Positions 38,225-48,629 are shown, counted from the stretch's first letter. The stretch: 64,000 bases of DNA from Chimonanthus salicifolius (GCA_013350335.1 CM023533.1:34590170-34654169), one strand, 5' to 3'. Notes: generated by a model from the sequence alone, not told the origin. Made by a program: numbers and translations.

Positions 38225-39470
38225 TTTGGAGCAGGATAGTTGTTCAAAAGGCTACTAATAAGAAGAAACTCCCATTCAAGAAAGGGTAGAGAAAAAAACA
38301 AAGGAATTAAAGGATTAGGAAAGTGATAAATTAAGGGAAAATCTAATAATAAAGTCGTAAACAAAGTTCAATATGAAGCGTACAATGATAAATATGCAGT
38401 CAATGACCAAAGGAGAAAAGATAATAATTAAGAGAAAGAAATAGTAGAGATCTAGATCATATAAGATGCATTAAGGACAAAACTGGAAAATGTTAGTTAA
38501 AGATGCAGAAAAAAGAACGTGAATATTGAATTTGATAGTAAAATTCAGGGAGCAAATATGGGTATGGTGAACAAAATATCAAAAGAAATACAACAATCTT
38601 TGAAAAGGATGATGAAATGGTGAGTGCTAGGCCCGATGGTATTCCTAGTAAAGTTTGTTTAATACTAGGTGAAATCAGGGTTTGTTGGTTAACTAGACTA
38701 TCCAACATAATTCTAACTTCGAAAACAATGTTTGATGAGTGGTGCAAAAGTACGACGGCTTCTTTTTATAAATATAAAGGAGAGATTCAAAATTGTACAA
38801 ATTATTGAACTATTAAACTTATGAGTCATAATTTGAAATTATTAAAAAAAGGTAATAGAAGCTCATTTCAAACGAGAGACAAATATCTTAGAAAATCAAT
38901 TTGAGTTTATATCAAGTAGGTCAACAATAGAAGCTACCTTTATGCTAAGATAGGTCAAAGAGAAGTTTTTAGAGAAGAAAATAGAACTTATATATGTAAA
39001 AGGTTTTCATTGACTTGGAAAGGGCATCCGATAGAGTATCAAGTAAATTAATATGACAAATGCTGATGAATAAAATGCAAGATACGTATGAATGTGCAAC
39101 CGCTATTGTTAGAATAGTGTGTGCTGAGATGAAAGAGTTTTCAATTTGAGTGGGACTCCACCGGGGATTTACATTTAGCCTCTACTTATTTATTCTAGTC
39201 ATGGATAACTAAACAGCACAGATCTCAGATGAAGTGTCATAGTATATTTTGTTTGCAAGAATGTCAATTGAATGATAAACTAGAACTATACCTTAAAAAA
39301 TAAAAACTGGAACTATATGCATTGCAATTTTAGTGGAATAGAAGATAGAGAAAATGACTCGATTAAAATCTTTAATGACGTAAATATTAAAAAAATGAAA
39401 ATCACAGTCATACATTATAATAAATTTAGATACTTTGGCTCCATGTAGATAATAGTGAAGGGTTCAATAA
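38225..39470 (+). pseudogene. RTE-clade LINE reverse transcriptase relic
   Basis: Broken frames carry, in order, KMH..QNWKMLVKDAE, ARPDGIPSKVCLILGE and WLTRLSNIILTSKTMFDEW, KYKGEIQNCTNY, IKLMSHNLKL, an SLTWKGHPIEYQ remnant of the polymerase palm, and FRYFGSM. This is the order of the plant RTE ORF2 from the pre-RT region to behind the polymerase core. The FADD box is not intact. Stops in every frame make it dead. Confidence 0.75.
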
Positions 39471-39854
39471 ATAAAAACTGGATACACATGTAAAAAGTTA
39501 ACTGTGGGTCCTTCACTGTGGGTCTTTATACGGGCAATATCGAATCCGGATACACATGTAAAAAGTTGTATGATAATTTTGATGGATTAATTATATATTA
39601 ATCAAGTAAGATAATCCTTGATTTTGAGGTTCTTCAGTTAATGGTCATATTGAATTGTTTTAGATGAATTTAAATCAATGGTATATATTGCTTAAATTAA
39701 TGTAAAATTGTAATATATGATAATTGATGGAGTGCAAAGTGTCATAGAGAGCCTCAATTGATCATAGATGAGACAGAATAGTAAAAAATTCTAAAATTTT
39801 TGCTCATTCTTTTTTGGCCCTTGTGATTCCTTTGAAAATTTGGGAATTTTTTAT
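39471..39854. other. Intergenic with small direct repeats
   Basis: AACTGGATACACATGTAAAAAGTT occurs in two near-copies about 70 bases apart (about 39477 and 39545). Nothing else is recognised. Confidence 0.5.
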
Positions 39855-41790
39855 GGACTAGGCGTGTTTGGTAAAATTCTTTTATAATTTTTTAGAATTT
39901 TGAATTATGAAGTTTTGAATTTTGATAAAATTATGAAATTAAAAAAGTTAAAAGTTTTAAAATTCTCTATTTGATTCATCTTAGAATTGGACTCTGAATT
40001 TTAAAATTCTAATAATTTTTAAATCACATAAAAATTTGTTTAACAACATTTTATAGCATATTTTTAGCTTAGTCATTAAGTGCAAATGATTCATACACGA
40101 CTACAATATTAAAACAAAATATCAATTGAGCCCCAACACACTCTTATTACTTATTTAAATAAAGTTGACTAAAAATATAAGCATTAAATTAAAAATTGTA
40201 AATAACCTGACATGATGTATAATGATTTTATTAAAATAGAAGAATAACAAAAATAATCAAATGCTAAAATCTAATCATTCATTCACATGGGTGTAATTGA
40301 ATTGGTTGCCTCCTGCCATGGCCTAATCTTAGTAAATTGAAAAAAAAAACTGTCATTATAATGAGAATTAATGAACTTCATTCAATGGTATAATTTTTTA
40401 ACTTTTCAAATTTTCATCACTTTATGTTTTTAAATTATTTTTAATAACAAATTTTATTATCCTATGGTCCAATTGTTCTAAACAAGATTTATTTTAAGTG
40501 AATTCGATGTTAAACATAATTAATTAAAACAGACCCATGTGTGGGCCCTAGATAGGAAATGATAGGGACACCCATGTGAAAAGACAAAACTATCGACTTG
40601 AATCTTCCCATTCACAATTTCTTTTTCCAATCTACTCTTGCAATCAGTCATTTTCATTTCCTACTTTTCCTTTTTTCTTTTCTCAATGAAAGAGATAAAA
40701 ATTGTCGGTTTAAAAAAGCAAATGAGATATTGAAAAGTATAAATTACTATAAATTAGAATAAAAACCATAAAATATTTTAAAATAATAAAAATGAAAATT
40801 CTATAATAAATTATATTTTTTGCAGTCTCGTATGCTCATTAGTGGTATACCATCTACCAATAGTATACTATTATTATGTTAATTTTATTATTTGGATATA
40901 AGTATTTAATAATATAATACATTTTCAAGCATTTCAATGCATTGAAAAGAAGTAAAAAATGTAATGTATTGATTGACACTATAAAATAGACAGATAGTTG
41001 TCACAGAAAAATATTAAATTTGGCTATAAAATAAGAATCAATAACATTAAAAAAACAATAATCATTAATTTTAATTTGTCGAATTTCTTTTATTGAAATT
41101 GACTTAGTAAAATAATGAAATACAATGAGCTCACTTAGTTTACTCAAATTGAATTAAATAAATTTAATAATGATATGATGTCAAATTCACTTCCTATCAA
41201 CCGTTCATTTCATCTACTTTAAGTCAAATGAATAAAGGCACTTGAATGAGACCATTTCTTATATTACTATATTTATAATTATTAATTTAATTTAGTGGAA
41301 ATAGTGGAACTCATAATGATGCATATTACTATTAATCTTAGTGAAATTAGTGAACTTCCTATCATCCTTAAAGAATTTTCATTTTATGTCTAATTTATAA
41401 TTATTATACTTTTCAACATCTCATTTCTCTTTATTTAACAAATTAACAATTTTACTTATTCCATTTTAAAAATGAAAAGAAAAAAAGTAGAAAATGAATA
41501 TGACCATTGTAAGAGTAGAATAAAAAAAGAAATTGTGAATGGCTTCAAATGGGTAGTTTTATCTTTTTAAGAGGGGTGCCTCTATTATTTTCTTAAAAAT
41601 ATCATAATACAAAAAACATTTTTTGAAATTTTAGAAATAATAATTTTCAAGTGAATTTTGTATTCCTGAATTTGGCAGCAAATTTTCATCTAAAAAATTT
41701 CAGATGAATCAAACAATAAATTTTGAATAGAATTTTCAAATTCTACAGAATTCAAAATTACACCACAAAATTCTAAAGAACAGAGAGGCT
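39855..41790. mobile_element. Nested inverted-repeat elements
   Basis: The outer pair: GTGTTTGGTAAAATTCTTTT and TTGATTCATCTTAGAATT near 39865-39980 face the complement of AAATTTCAGATGAATCAAACAA and ACAAAATTCTAAAGAACAG near 41690-41780. The inner pair: 40560-40760 is a diverged inverted copy of about 41390-41600, with CCATTCACAATTTCTTTTT at the left against the complement of AAAAAAGAAATTGTGAATGG at the right. The inner element (about 1.05 kb) seems to have landed in the outer one. A decayed SINE lies at 40285-40350. No transposase and no certain target duplications. Confidence 0.55.
40285..40350 (+). mobile_element. tRNA-derived SINE, copy 4 (internally deleted)
   Basis: GGGTGTAATTGAATTGGTTGCC joins CCATGGCCTAATCTTAGTAAATTG and an A run. 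The start and the extreme 3' end of the family are present; the middle is missing. Confidence 0.55.
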
Positions 41791-42234
41791 ATGTGAGTGA
41801 TCCACAAGTGCAGTAATAATTTTTGTACTTTTTAATTATGCATAAAATACGACTTCTGGTCACCAAGGCTTAGAAGTCTATAATCATGAGGTTAAGATCG
41901 TATTGAAGCTTAATTCAGTTTTTATTAATATTATTTATATATAAACATATGTATTAATAAAATAATTAATGAAAAAACTGAATTACACTGATTTGTTCAT
42001 TCAGCTGAGTATATTCGTTCGAACAAACATATATTATACTGACAGTTCGTTTGCACGAGTATATTCATTCGAATAAACTGAAAATGAACTAACAGTTTAT
42101 TTAGATGATAGAACACGGAAGGGTAGAATCATAATTTTACCTAATTTTTTTAAAATCGGAGTAGAAAAATTGAGTGTGTATATGGGCACCTATTTTAAAT
42201 GGGCTAAAGCTAAGAAATCTTAGATTAGTCCATC
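41791..42234. other. Upstream region of the small membrane protein gene, with a TTCATTCGAA repeat fragment
   Basis: At about 41995-42180 the motifs TTCATTCAGCTGAG, ATTCGTTCGAAC, TTCATTCGAATAAAC and GGGTAGAATCATAATTTTACC match the outer arms of the foldback element at 32038-33318, so a piece of that family lies directly upstream of the gene. Confidence 0.5.
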
Positions 42235-42240
42235 CACGTG
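42235..42240. promoter_or_regulatory. G-box upstream of the small membrane protein gene
   Basis: CACGTG within CCACGTGG, about 220 bases before the ATG at 42461. It is a typical bZIP/bHLH/PIF site. No clear TATA box was identified. Confidence 0.4.
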
Positions 42241-42441
42241 GACTCTAAGATGACACTTGCCAGTTCTGTAAATGCTACTTGTCTCAACAATACCAATCTT
42301 CATGCATGGCTCTAATCTACTCATCAGATTCTTTCTACCCTCAATTCTTACTTCTTCTCTTCTACTTATTTCTCCTTTCAGAATTCAGACAAAGAGAGAT
42401 AGAAAGAGACTCTTCTACAGTTCTACTTCTGCTTCTTCGTT

Positions 42442-42460
42442 GAGAGAGAGAGAGAGAGAG
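42442..42460. repeat. (GA)n tract in the 5' leader
   Basis: About 19 bases of GA directly before the start codon. GA-rich leaders are common in plant genes and can bind GAGA-type BPC factors. Confidence 0.85.
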
Positions 42461-42748
42461 ATGGGAGAGAAGAACGTAGATACACACAAGATGTCAGATG
42501 AAGAAGTAAAAAGGTATGGATTGGAAGGGGCGAAGAGGCCTCCAGGGCAAAACCCAGGAACCGTACTGCACCAGCGCCGCGCTGTGCCCTTTACAATCAA
42601 GCAGATGGCGGTCACCGGATTTCTAATCGCGGCCACTATTGGCTACTTCACTCTCTACGCAAAGGCCAAGCCTGAAGCCACTGCCGTCGACGTTGCAAAG
42701 GCTACCGTTGGTGCATCCAGCGACAATCGCAACGGTCCATCCAAGTAG
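42461..42748 (+). CDS. Conserved plant single-pass membrane protein, 95 aa, function unknown
   Basis: An intronless frame of 95 codons. I start at ATG 42461, right after a GA tract, because the conserved region begins there; the same frame is open further upstream to 42272, but that part is low-complexity 5' leader. Residues 1-45 are charged and hydrophilic with the conserved-looking block MSDEEVKRYGLEGAKRPPGQ (11-30) and HQRR (37-40). Residues about 46-67 form one membrane helix, and residues 68-95 a short polar tail. I recognise the pattern as a small family found across plants that has no established role to my knowledge. The Arg pair before the helix and the long polar N-terminus suggest membrane anchoring, but organelle and topology are unknown. 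Confidence 0.85.
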   Translation: MGEKNVDTHKMSDEEVKRYGLEGAKRPPGQNPGTVLHQRRAVPFTIKQMAVTGFLIAATIGYFTLYAKAKPEATAVDVAKATVGASSDNRNGPSK

Positions 42749-43830
42749 CTCTTTTTACTTAAAAAAAAAAAAGACGAGAGAGAAGAGAGAAGATGAAGAT
42801 TGTCTTATGTAGTTATGGTTGGTACGAGTGGTGTTCAATGTCTTATACAAATTTTCATTTAATCATTCTATCCTAGGAAATGTTTTTATCGGTAAAATAT
42901 TACTATTGTATTAATAGCGCTTAGACCGGTAATTTTTTAATAAAATCATGTTAAAAATGTGATAAATACTAATATTGTGTTAATATCTCGATAATTTTTT
43001 ATTAAGATTTTTATTTATTATATTTTTATTATTTTTTAAATATTACATTTTCAGAAAAGAAAATTTCGCTCTTAATATCCTAAGAAAATTATTTGTGACT
43101 TTGCTTTTCAGTCTCTTTCTTTCTTATTGATATTAAACAAAACGACAATGTCATGTCTACATGACATTTGATAATAAAGTGAAATTAAAATCATACAAGA
43201 TATAATTGTTAGTTGTAATTTTTTTGAAAAAGCTTATACCTCCAAATACGTAAAATCACTAAATTTAAACCAAAAAAAAAAACATAACAATTAAGATAGA
43301 AGTGGAGTTCTTTATCACTTATTGGTTTTATTTTCTTAGATTTAGATTAAAATGATTTTTTTCATAATTATAATGTAGATTATAGAGATTCTTACGTTAT
43401 CTTCTCCAATAATTTAAAATGTTTTCACAATTAACTTAGTTACATCATATTAGAGTTTTGTATATAACTTTGTGAAAAATAGAATAAATGGGATGACGAT
43501 GTTGTTGTTCTTCTCAACTATTGTCAAAATCTAAAATTAGTGCAGTACTAAGTTAAATTTTAAGAAATTGTAAAATCTTTATGACCCGACAAATTGAGTT
43601 CGTATCAATCTACATTAGTACTACGGCAATTAAATCTCAGTGAAGTCTGTAGTTTTCTTCACAGGTTGTAAGGAGGTTGATTTGCCTTTCTGTACATGGT
43701 GTTATATTTTGGGATTTATTTTTGTAAATATTAACTTCTATCTAATTTAAATATCTACATTTCCTATTAAAAAAAAAAAAGAGAAGGGATTTATTGGTTC
43801 TGATTGGATGGTTGATGTAATTGGAGATAA
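42749..43830. other. 3' flank of the membrane protein gene and intergenic DNA
   Basis: AT-rich DNA with no further gene. The first 100-200 bases should include the 3' UTR. Confidence 0.5.
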
Positions 43831-43938
43831 TCATAAAGCATTGATCATCCTTTTCATCTCGGCAGACCTCCTTTGATTGAGATCAGCAATGGCCCTCTCA
43901 GTGAGAACATGATTGATTCGGCACATTGACTTCCTCAC
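43831..43938 (-). pseudogene. MRPL47: Orphan last exon of a mitochondrial ribosomal protein uL29m (MRPL47)-like gene
   Basis: The minus strand shows a good acceptor (TTTTTTTATTGCTAA side ending TGCAG at 43939), then 35 codons and a TGA: VRKSMCRINHVLTERAIADL, then NQRRSAEMKRMINAL. This is the conserved C-terminus of plant uL29m, a protein of the large subunit of the mitochondrial ribosome. It begins exactly at V, after the Lys expected at the end of the preceding exon. No upstream exon (for example KSWDDLHKLWYVLLKEKN) is found between here and the RALF gene. It is therefore a duplicated or stranded exon, or a gene whose other exons lie beyond a very long intron. The kept acceptor argues against a retrocopy. 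Confidence 0.6.
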
Positions 43939-44652
43939 CTGCATTTTTTTAGCAATAAATAAATGTGCATAGAATATCTCATGGAACAAGCAAAACAAAA
44001 ACTGTACTATTGGGGTACATTAAATGTAATCATAGGCCCTGATGCAATTTTGGTTGAGGAAAAGAGGAAAAATAGATGCCCATAAACCAATTGCAATTTG
44101 AGTGAAGCATCCTGTGACATCGAGTGAGTTGGTTAACACAATAAAGATGACTCGGTTAGGTTCATATTGAGCGGCCAATTAAATACAGTGGTTGCATGAG
44201 AAGTGGTCCTAAGGTAGTTAGGCCTCGGGAGATGAGATGAGACGTGGTCTCCTCCTCCATTATGTTCGCCCAAATTCAATATAGACAGCCATTTTTGGAA
44301 AACTGGGTCCAACAGGGATAGGTAGAGGGAGTATTAGAGAATTCAAGGGGTTTTTCTTATTCGATAATCCTTGAACCTCTAGATACAAGGGACTCAAACG
44401 AGATGTTTGTTGAACCTCTAGGTATAAGGGACTCAAATGAAAAAAAAACTTTTTTCTATTAGAAGGGCTCTTGTATTGTAGAGGTCTGAAGGTTAAGAAT
44501 AATAAATTTATTATTAAAGGGGGGATTCAGTGAATGCTATAAAATGAGCAAAGGTGAAAAAAAGACCCCTGTAGAGATTAATGACAAACAGCTAACAGCA
44601 CTGGAGTATGTCATTGATCTCTTAATTACACTCATTCCGCCCAAATATTATC
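43939..44652. other. Intergenic
   Basis: No gene. GAACCTCTAGATACAAGGGAC and GAACCTCTAGGTATAAGGGAC (about 44370 and 44414) form a short direct repeat. Confidence 0.5.
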
Positions 44653-44707
44653 CTTTCAAGCAAAGGTGATAATATCCGCGGATACAAAAATAAAAGTATG
44701 TCATTGA

Positions 44708-44812
44708 TGTCTAAGTGAATTAATTTTCCTTTATGACTGATATATCGACGATATATATGTCTAAGTGAATTAATTTTCCTTTATGACTGATATATCGACG
44801 ATATATATCGGA
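44708..44812. repeat. Tandem duplication of a ~51-bp subterminal unit
   Basis: GTCTAAGTGAATTAATTTTC through TATCGACGATATATAT occurs twice head to tail with essentially no difference, so the duplication is recent. Confidence 0.9.
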
Positions 44813-44874
44813 CTGATATTAGCTGATATTATATAAAAACGTTATGAATTAGAAAAATACAAAAAAAAAAATGA

Positions 44875-45065
44875 TATCAATCAATATTATTTAATATTAG
44901 AGATGGAACCGAATTCAAAAGAAAAGGAAATAAGCAAGAAATCAACAAAATGATATCAGTTCAGAAATTAAAAAAAAACAGCGTATCAATCAATATTATT
45001 TAATATTAGAGATGGAACCGAATTCAAAAGAAAAGGAAATAAGCAAGAAATCAACAAAAATGATA
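44875..45065. repeat. Tandem repeat, two copies, 109-base period
   Basis: The ~81-base unit TATCAATCAATATTATTTAA...AAATCAACAAAA starts at 44875 and again at 44984 with almost no mismatches, separated by about 28 bases. Confidence 0.9.
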
Positions 45066-45109
45066 AGGAAAGAAAAAGAATGGAAGTCTTGTATTTTTTT
45101 TTGAGGTCT

Positions 45110-45290
45110 GGAGGTGTCTAGACATCACACCCGACTAGTCCTCCGAGGTGTGTGAAAGCTCTCCTATTCGCACACCCTGGATAAATCGATGGAACCTTAC
45201 TCTATACATATTGCCATGAAAAGTGACCTTTTATTGGAATTCCTATAGTTTGAACCTAAGACCTCCCTCTAGAGATATTGCTCTCAAATA
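45110..45290 (-). repeat. Possible second tRNA-like dispersed repeat
   Basis: Contains GGTGTGTGAAAGCTCTCCTA and TTCGCACACCCTGGATAA, resembling 31570-31750. The complement strand carries AGGTTCAAACTATAGG, close to a pol III B box. It lies within the 1375-bp hAT element. The identification is weak. Confidence 0.35.
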
Positions 45291-46043
45291 AATTGGGATA
45301 ACCCCAAGGGTTGAATGGAAACCTGTATTACCAATCGAATGGAATCCAATAAAAAAGGAAAACTATGTGAAAGAACGGTTAATATAGCTGTCTTTATTGC
45401 ATATCAAAGGTCAAAACGGTGAATATAGTTTAACAAAAATCACAGAGAATAATGGAAAGATAAGAAGAATAAGAATAGAAGTAAAAATAAAATAGAATGG
45501 ATGAGAAAGATGGAAAGGTCCAACAATGAAGAAGTTGCCAGCAAGAATAAAGGGACGGGAGCCTGTATTACCATTTAAAGAGAAGGGAAAGGAAGAAATC
45601 AACCAGCGTTTGAAGAAGGTCAAGTCCCATACGATGCGTTGGTTATCGATTTTATTAATTAATTTTTATCTAAATTTTATAACTTTCATTAATTAAGTCA
45701 AGAAATTATCAAAATATTTTTAAATTTTCTTTACTTATTTTTCTACAATTTTTTGTATTTTTTTATCATTTTATTAATAATTTTAGAAATTCTCAATGTC
45801 GTAACTTCAAAATAACATTTGGATATGTAAATAACCGATATTTAATGAAACAATTACACAGTCAATAAGCCCATAGTTTTCTACATTTTTCTATAATTTT
45901 TTTGGATTTTTTTGAAAAAAAAAAATAAAAAAATAAATTGGATGAGAGAGAATGATAATGGCTGATGATATATCGGCCGATATTGAATATCTGAGATATC
46001 GACCGATACATTCAAAAACGATATTTAAACCCCTGCTTTCAAG

Positions 46044-46475
46044 TTTCAAATAAGAAGTGTGTTTGTGGGGAAAGTTTGGATGTTGTAATAACACAACATT
46101 TTTTAATTTTATATCTCCAAATTTCTTCCCAATTTACTTGAACTCAAGCTTCTCAACTGACCTTGAACCAAATTACATATAAGAATCCTAACCCATACCC
46201 CATAGTAGATGGGCCATGACCTGAAGTGTAAAGATTGACAGCATTAGACAAGCATAACAACCCAGCTCATAAAATTATACAGTGGGACTTCCCACAAGTG
46301 GACCAGGCGAGGGCCTGGAGAATTACAAGCCCAGATGTCAGTTCCAAGTCTATGCCTGACCAACCATTTCCAACAGCCCTAAATTTTTCCTCGTGGAAGG
46401 AGTTACAAGCGATACCAATCGTATAATTATCAGGAGTCAAATACACCTGATAATACGTTGGCCTTCGATAACACA
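46044..46475. other. Intergenic, nothing recognised
   Basis: Overlapping frames on both strands exist at 46235-46494 but resemble no protein family and have no splice or promoter support. Confidence 0.5.
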
Positions 46476-47919
46476 GGCTACGTTTAGGGGTCATCTTTGA
46501 ATGGGGGGTTATTCTTATCTTATTTGGTAATTACAGTGGTAAAGTAAGAACTGACCCTAATATAAAAAATCTTTTTTGGTAATTATAAGTAGGGATAACT
46601 TGATATATTAACAATTTTATTAGAATTAATATTTTTTATTAAATTCAATATAATAAAAAAATAAAAATAAAATTTTATATATAATTATTAAATAATATTT
46701 ATCAATTAAAAATATTTTAAATATTTTTTCTCCATAGGTGCAAAGAGGGGGTAAAGAGGGGTAATATATTAAATATTTTATTAAATTCATATAATATAAC
46801 AAATAATAAAACATGATTATTAAATAATATTCATCAATTAAAAAATATTTTAAAATATTTTTGCTCTATAGGTGCAAAGAGGGGGGTAAAAAGGGGTAAT
46901 ATATTACAATTTTATTAGAATAGATAATTTTATTAAATCTATATAATATAAAAAATAATAAAATATAATTATTAAATAATATTCATCAATTACAAAATAT
47001 TTTAAAATATTTTTGCTCTATAGGTGCAAAGAGAGGTAAAGAAGGTTAAAGAGGTAAAGAATGGTAATAGGTGCAAAGAGGGATAAATGGGGGGTAAAGA
47101 GGAGTAAAGAAGGGTAAAGAGGGTTTAGAGGGGTAAAGAAGGGTAATATGTGTAAAGAGGGGTAAAAGGGGTGGGGGTAAAGAGGGGTAAACATGGATAA
47201 AAAAGGTTTAGAGGGGTAAAGAAGGGTAATAGGTGTAAAGAGGGGTAAAGAGGGTTTAAAGGGGTAAAGAAGGGTAATAGGTGCAAAAAGGGGTAAAGGA
47301 TGTAAAGACAGGTAAAGATGGTTTAGAGGGGTAAAGAAGGGTAAAGAGGGGTAATGGGGGTAAAGAGCGGTAAAGAGGATTTAGAGAGGTAAAGAAGGGT
47401 AATAGATGCAAAGAGGGGTAAATGGGGGTAAAAAGGGTTTAGAGGAATAAAAAGGGTAAAGATGATAAGAATTAATAATTTTTACTAAATTTATATAATA
47501 AAAAAAATAATTATTAAATAATATTCATCAATTAAAAATATTTTAAAATATTTTTGCTTCATAGATGCAAAGAGGGGGTAAGGAGGGTAATATATTAACA
47601 ATTTTTATTAAATTAATATAATATAAAAAATAAAAAATAAAATTTTATGAAACATAATTAATAAATAATATTCATCAATTAAAAATATTTTAAAATATTT
47701 TTCTCCATAGGTACAAAGATGAATAAAGGGGGTAAAGAGAGGTAAAGAAGGGTAAAGAGGGGCAAGGGTTTCATGAAAACCCCCATGCTCTAAGGGGTTT
47801 TCAAAAAAGGAGGGGGAGGGGTAAAATTTTGAAATTTATCCTTACCCCTCCATTACCAAATAAGGGTAAAGGGGGGTAACCCCCCCTTACCCCCACTTAC
47901 CCCCCATCCAAACGAAGCC
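46476..47919. mobile_element. GGTAA inverted-repeat element, 1444 bp, with minisatellite
   Basis: The left end is GGCTACGTTTAGGGG. The right end, complemented, is GGCTTCGTTTGGATGGGGGG. The flanks share ACA (46473-46475 and 47920-47922), a possible 3-bp duplication. Near both ends sit GGTAATTAC/ACCAAATAAG motifs. The middle is a G-rich minisatellite (46730-47790) alternating with copies of an AT-rich unit containing ATTATTAAATAATATTCATC. No transposase. The related copy at 33494-38103 has similar size without its LTR insertion. Confidence 0.7.
46730..47790 (+). repeat. GGGTAAAGA minisatellite
   Basis: Dozens of imperfect units of the type GGGGTAAAGAAGGGTAATAG, GTGCAAAGAGGGGTAAA and AGGGTTTAGAGGGG, densest at 47020-47460. 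One strand is almost free of C, giving repeated GGG or GGGG tracts. Between blocks sit larger AT-rich repeats (AAATATTTTAAAATATTTTT, about 46850, 46995, 47545 and 47690). Confidence 0.9.
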
Positions 47920-47924
47920 ACAGA

Positions 47925-48135
47925 TGGGTTGGTTTGATGGTCAAGAAGTTCCTCTTATTAAGGGAGGTCTTGAGTTCGATTCAGGCTCAAATCCCTTTGG
48001 ACTACCCTCTATGGGATTATTCCTCAGTGCTTGAACCCGGTATGTGTGTAGGGAGGTGTGAACATGTCCCTAAGGATTAGTCCAGTAAAGTCTTCTACGG
48101 ATTAGATTTGAATACTTTCGGTGTTTACTTGTTTG
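47925..48135 (+). mobile_element. Possible tRNA-derived SINE, second family
   Basis: GGTTTGATGGTCAAGAAGTTCC, then TCTTGAGTTCGATTCAGGCTC, an A-like and a good B-box-like pair with normal spacing. The body ends CCCTAAGGATTAGTCCAGT, faintly like plant Au SINE tails. It directly abuts the GGTAA element. Only one clear copy is in the window, so the call is tentative. Confidence 0.45.
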
Positions 48136-48614
48136 TCACCCGTTCGCTTAGTCAATTATCATGGAATGATGATAACTCATGGTTAAACATACGTAAAATC
48201 TTTGAAATTAAATTATGAAAGAATAGTTAAAACATTAAAATCCAAAGTAATGAAAATATGAAAATTTTAAATTATGAATTACAAACTAAAAGATAAACAA
48301 GTTCGAAACTGAATATATATATATATATATATATTCTCTATCTTTAACATAATAAAAGTAAAATAATAGAATTTTTTATAACTGTGATGTCCCCATTTCC
48401 CTTTCAAATAAAGGGTCTTTGATGTATTAACATTTCCTTTTCCTAAGATACAGAAATGTATCTTAATTTTGAGCCTATCAACGTCAGCTTTTTCCTCGTT
48501 CTTTCCTTTTTTTAACCATTTCTTTGAATAGTTTGTGAAGAAGCACATGGAAGACAGCTTGTTAACAACCAGTATGGAAACATGGACTTTGGAACTGTTC
48601 CTTGGCATAGACGA
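48136..48614. other. Intergenic
   Basis: AT-rich, with a (TA)n tract at about 48312-48334. The frame at 48279-48629 runs through the microsatellite and is not taken as a gene. Confidence 0.5.
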
Positions 48615-48629
48615 AATTATACTACACAT

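Larger units (their letters stand above)
44661..46035. mobile_element. hAT element of the CGGCCGATAT family, 1375 bp
   Basis: Flanked by a perfect 8-bp duplication CTTTCAAG (44653-44660 and 46036-46043). The left end reads CAAAGGTGATAATATCCGCG. The right end, complemented, reads CAGGGGTTTAAATATCG. Both ends carry subterminal ATATCGGCCGATAT or TATATCGACGATATAT motifs. No transposase frame is present, so it is non-autonomous. The interior contains two independent tandem duplications and a possible older repeat at 45110-45290. Confidence 0.85.

Noticed and set aside
40560..41605. Inner inverted repeat as a hAT element (TAGGG/TAGAG ends)
   Set aside because: The 8 bases next to the proposed ends (GGAAATGA and TTATTTTC) do not match, so the class was left open.
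46235..46494. Overlapping frames on both strands
   Set aside because: No family similarity, no promoter or splice support, lies between transposons.
46730..47790. Telomeric or CRISPR-like array
   Set aside because: Units are irregular GGGTAAAGA variants without spacers or cas genes, and only occasional telomere-like steps.
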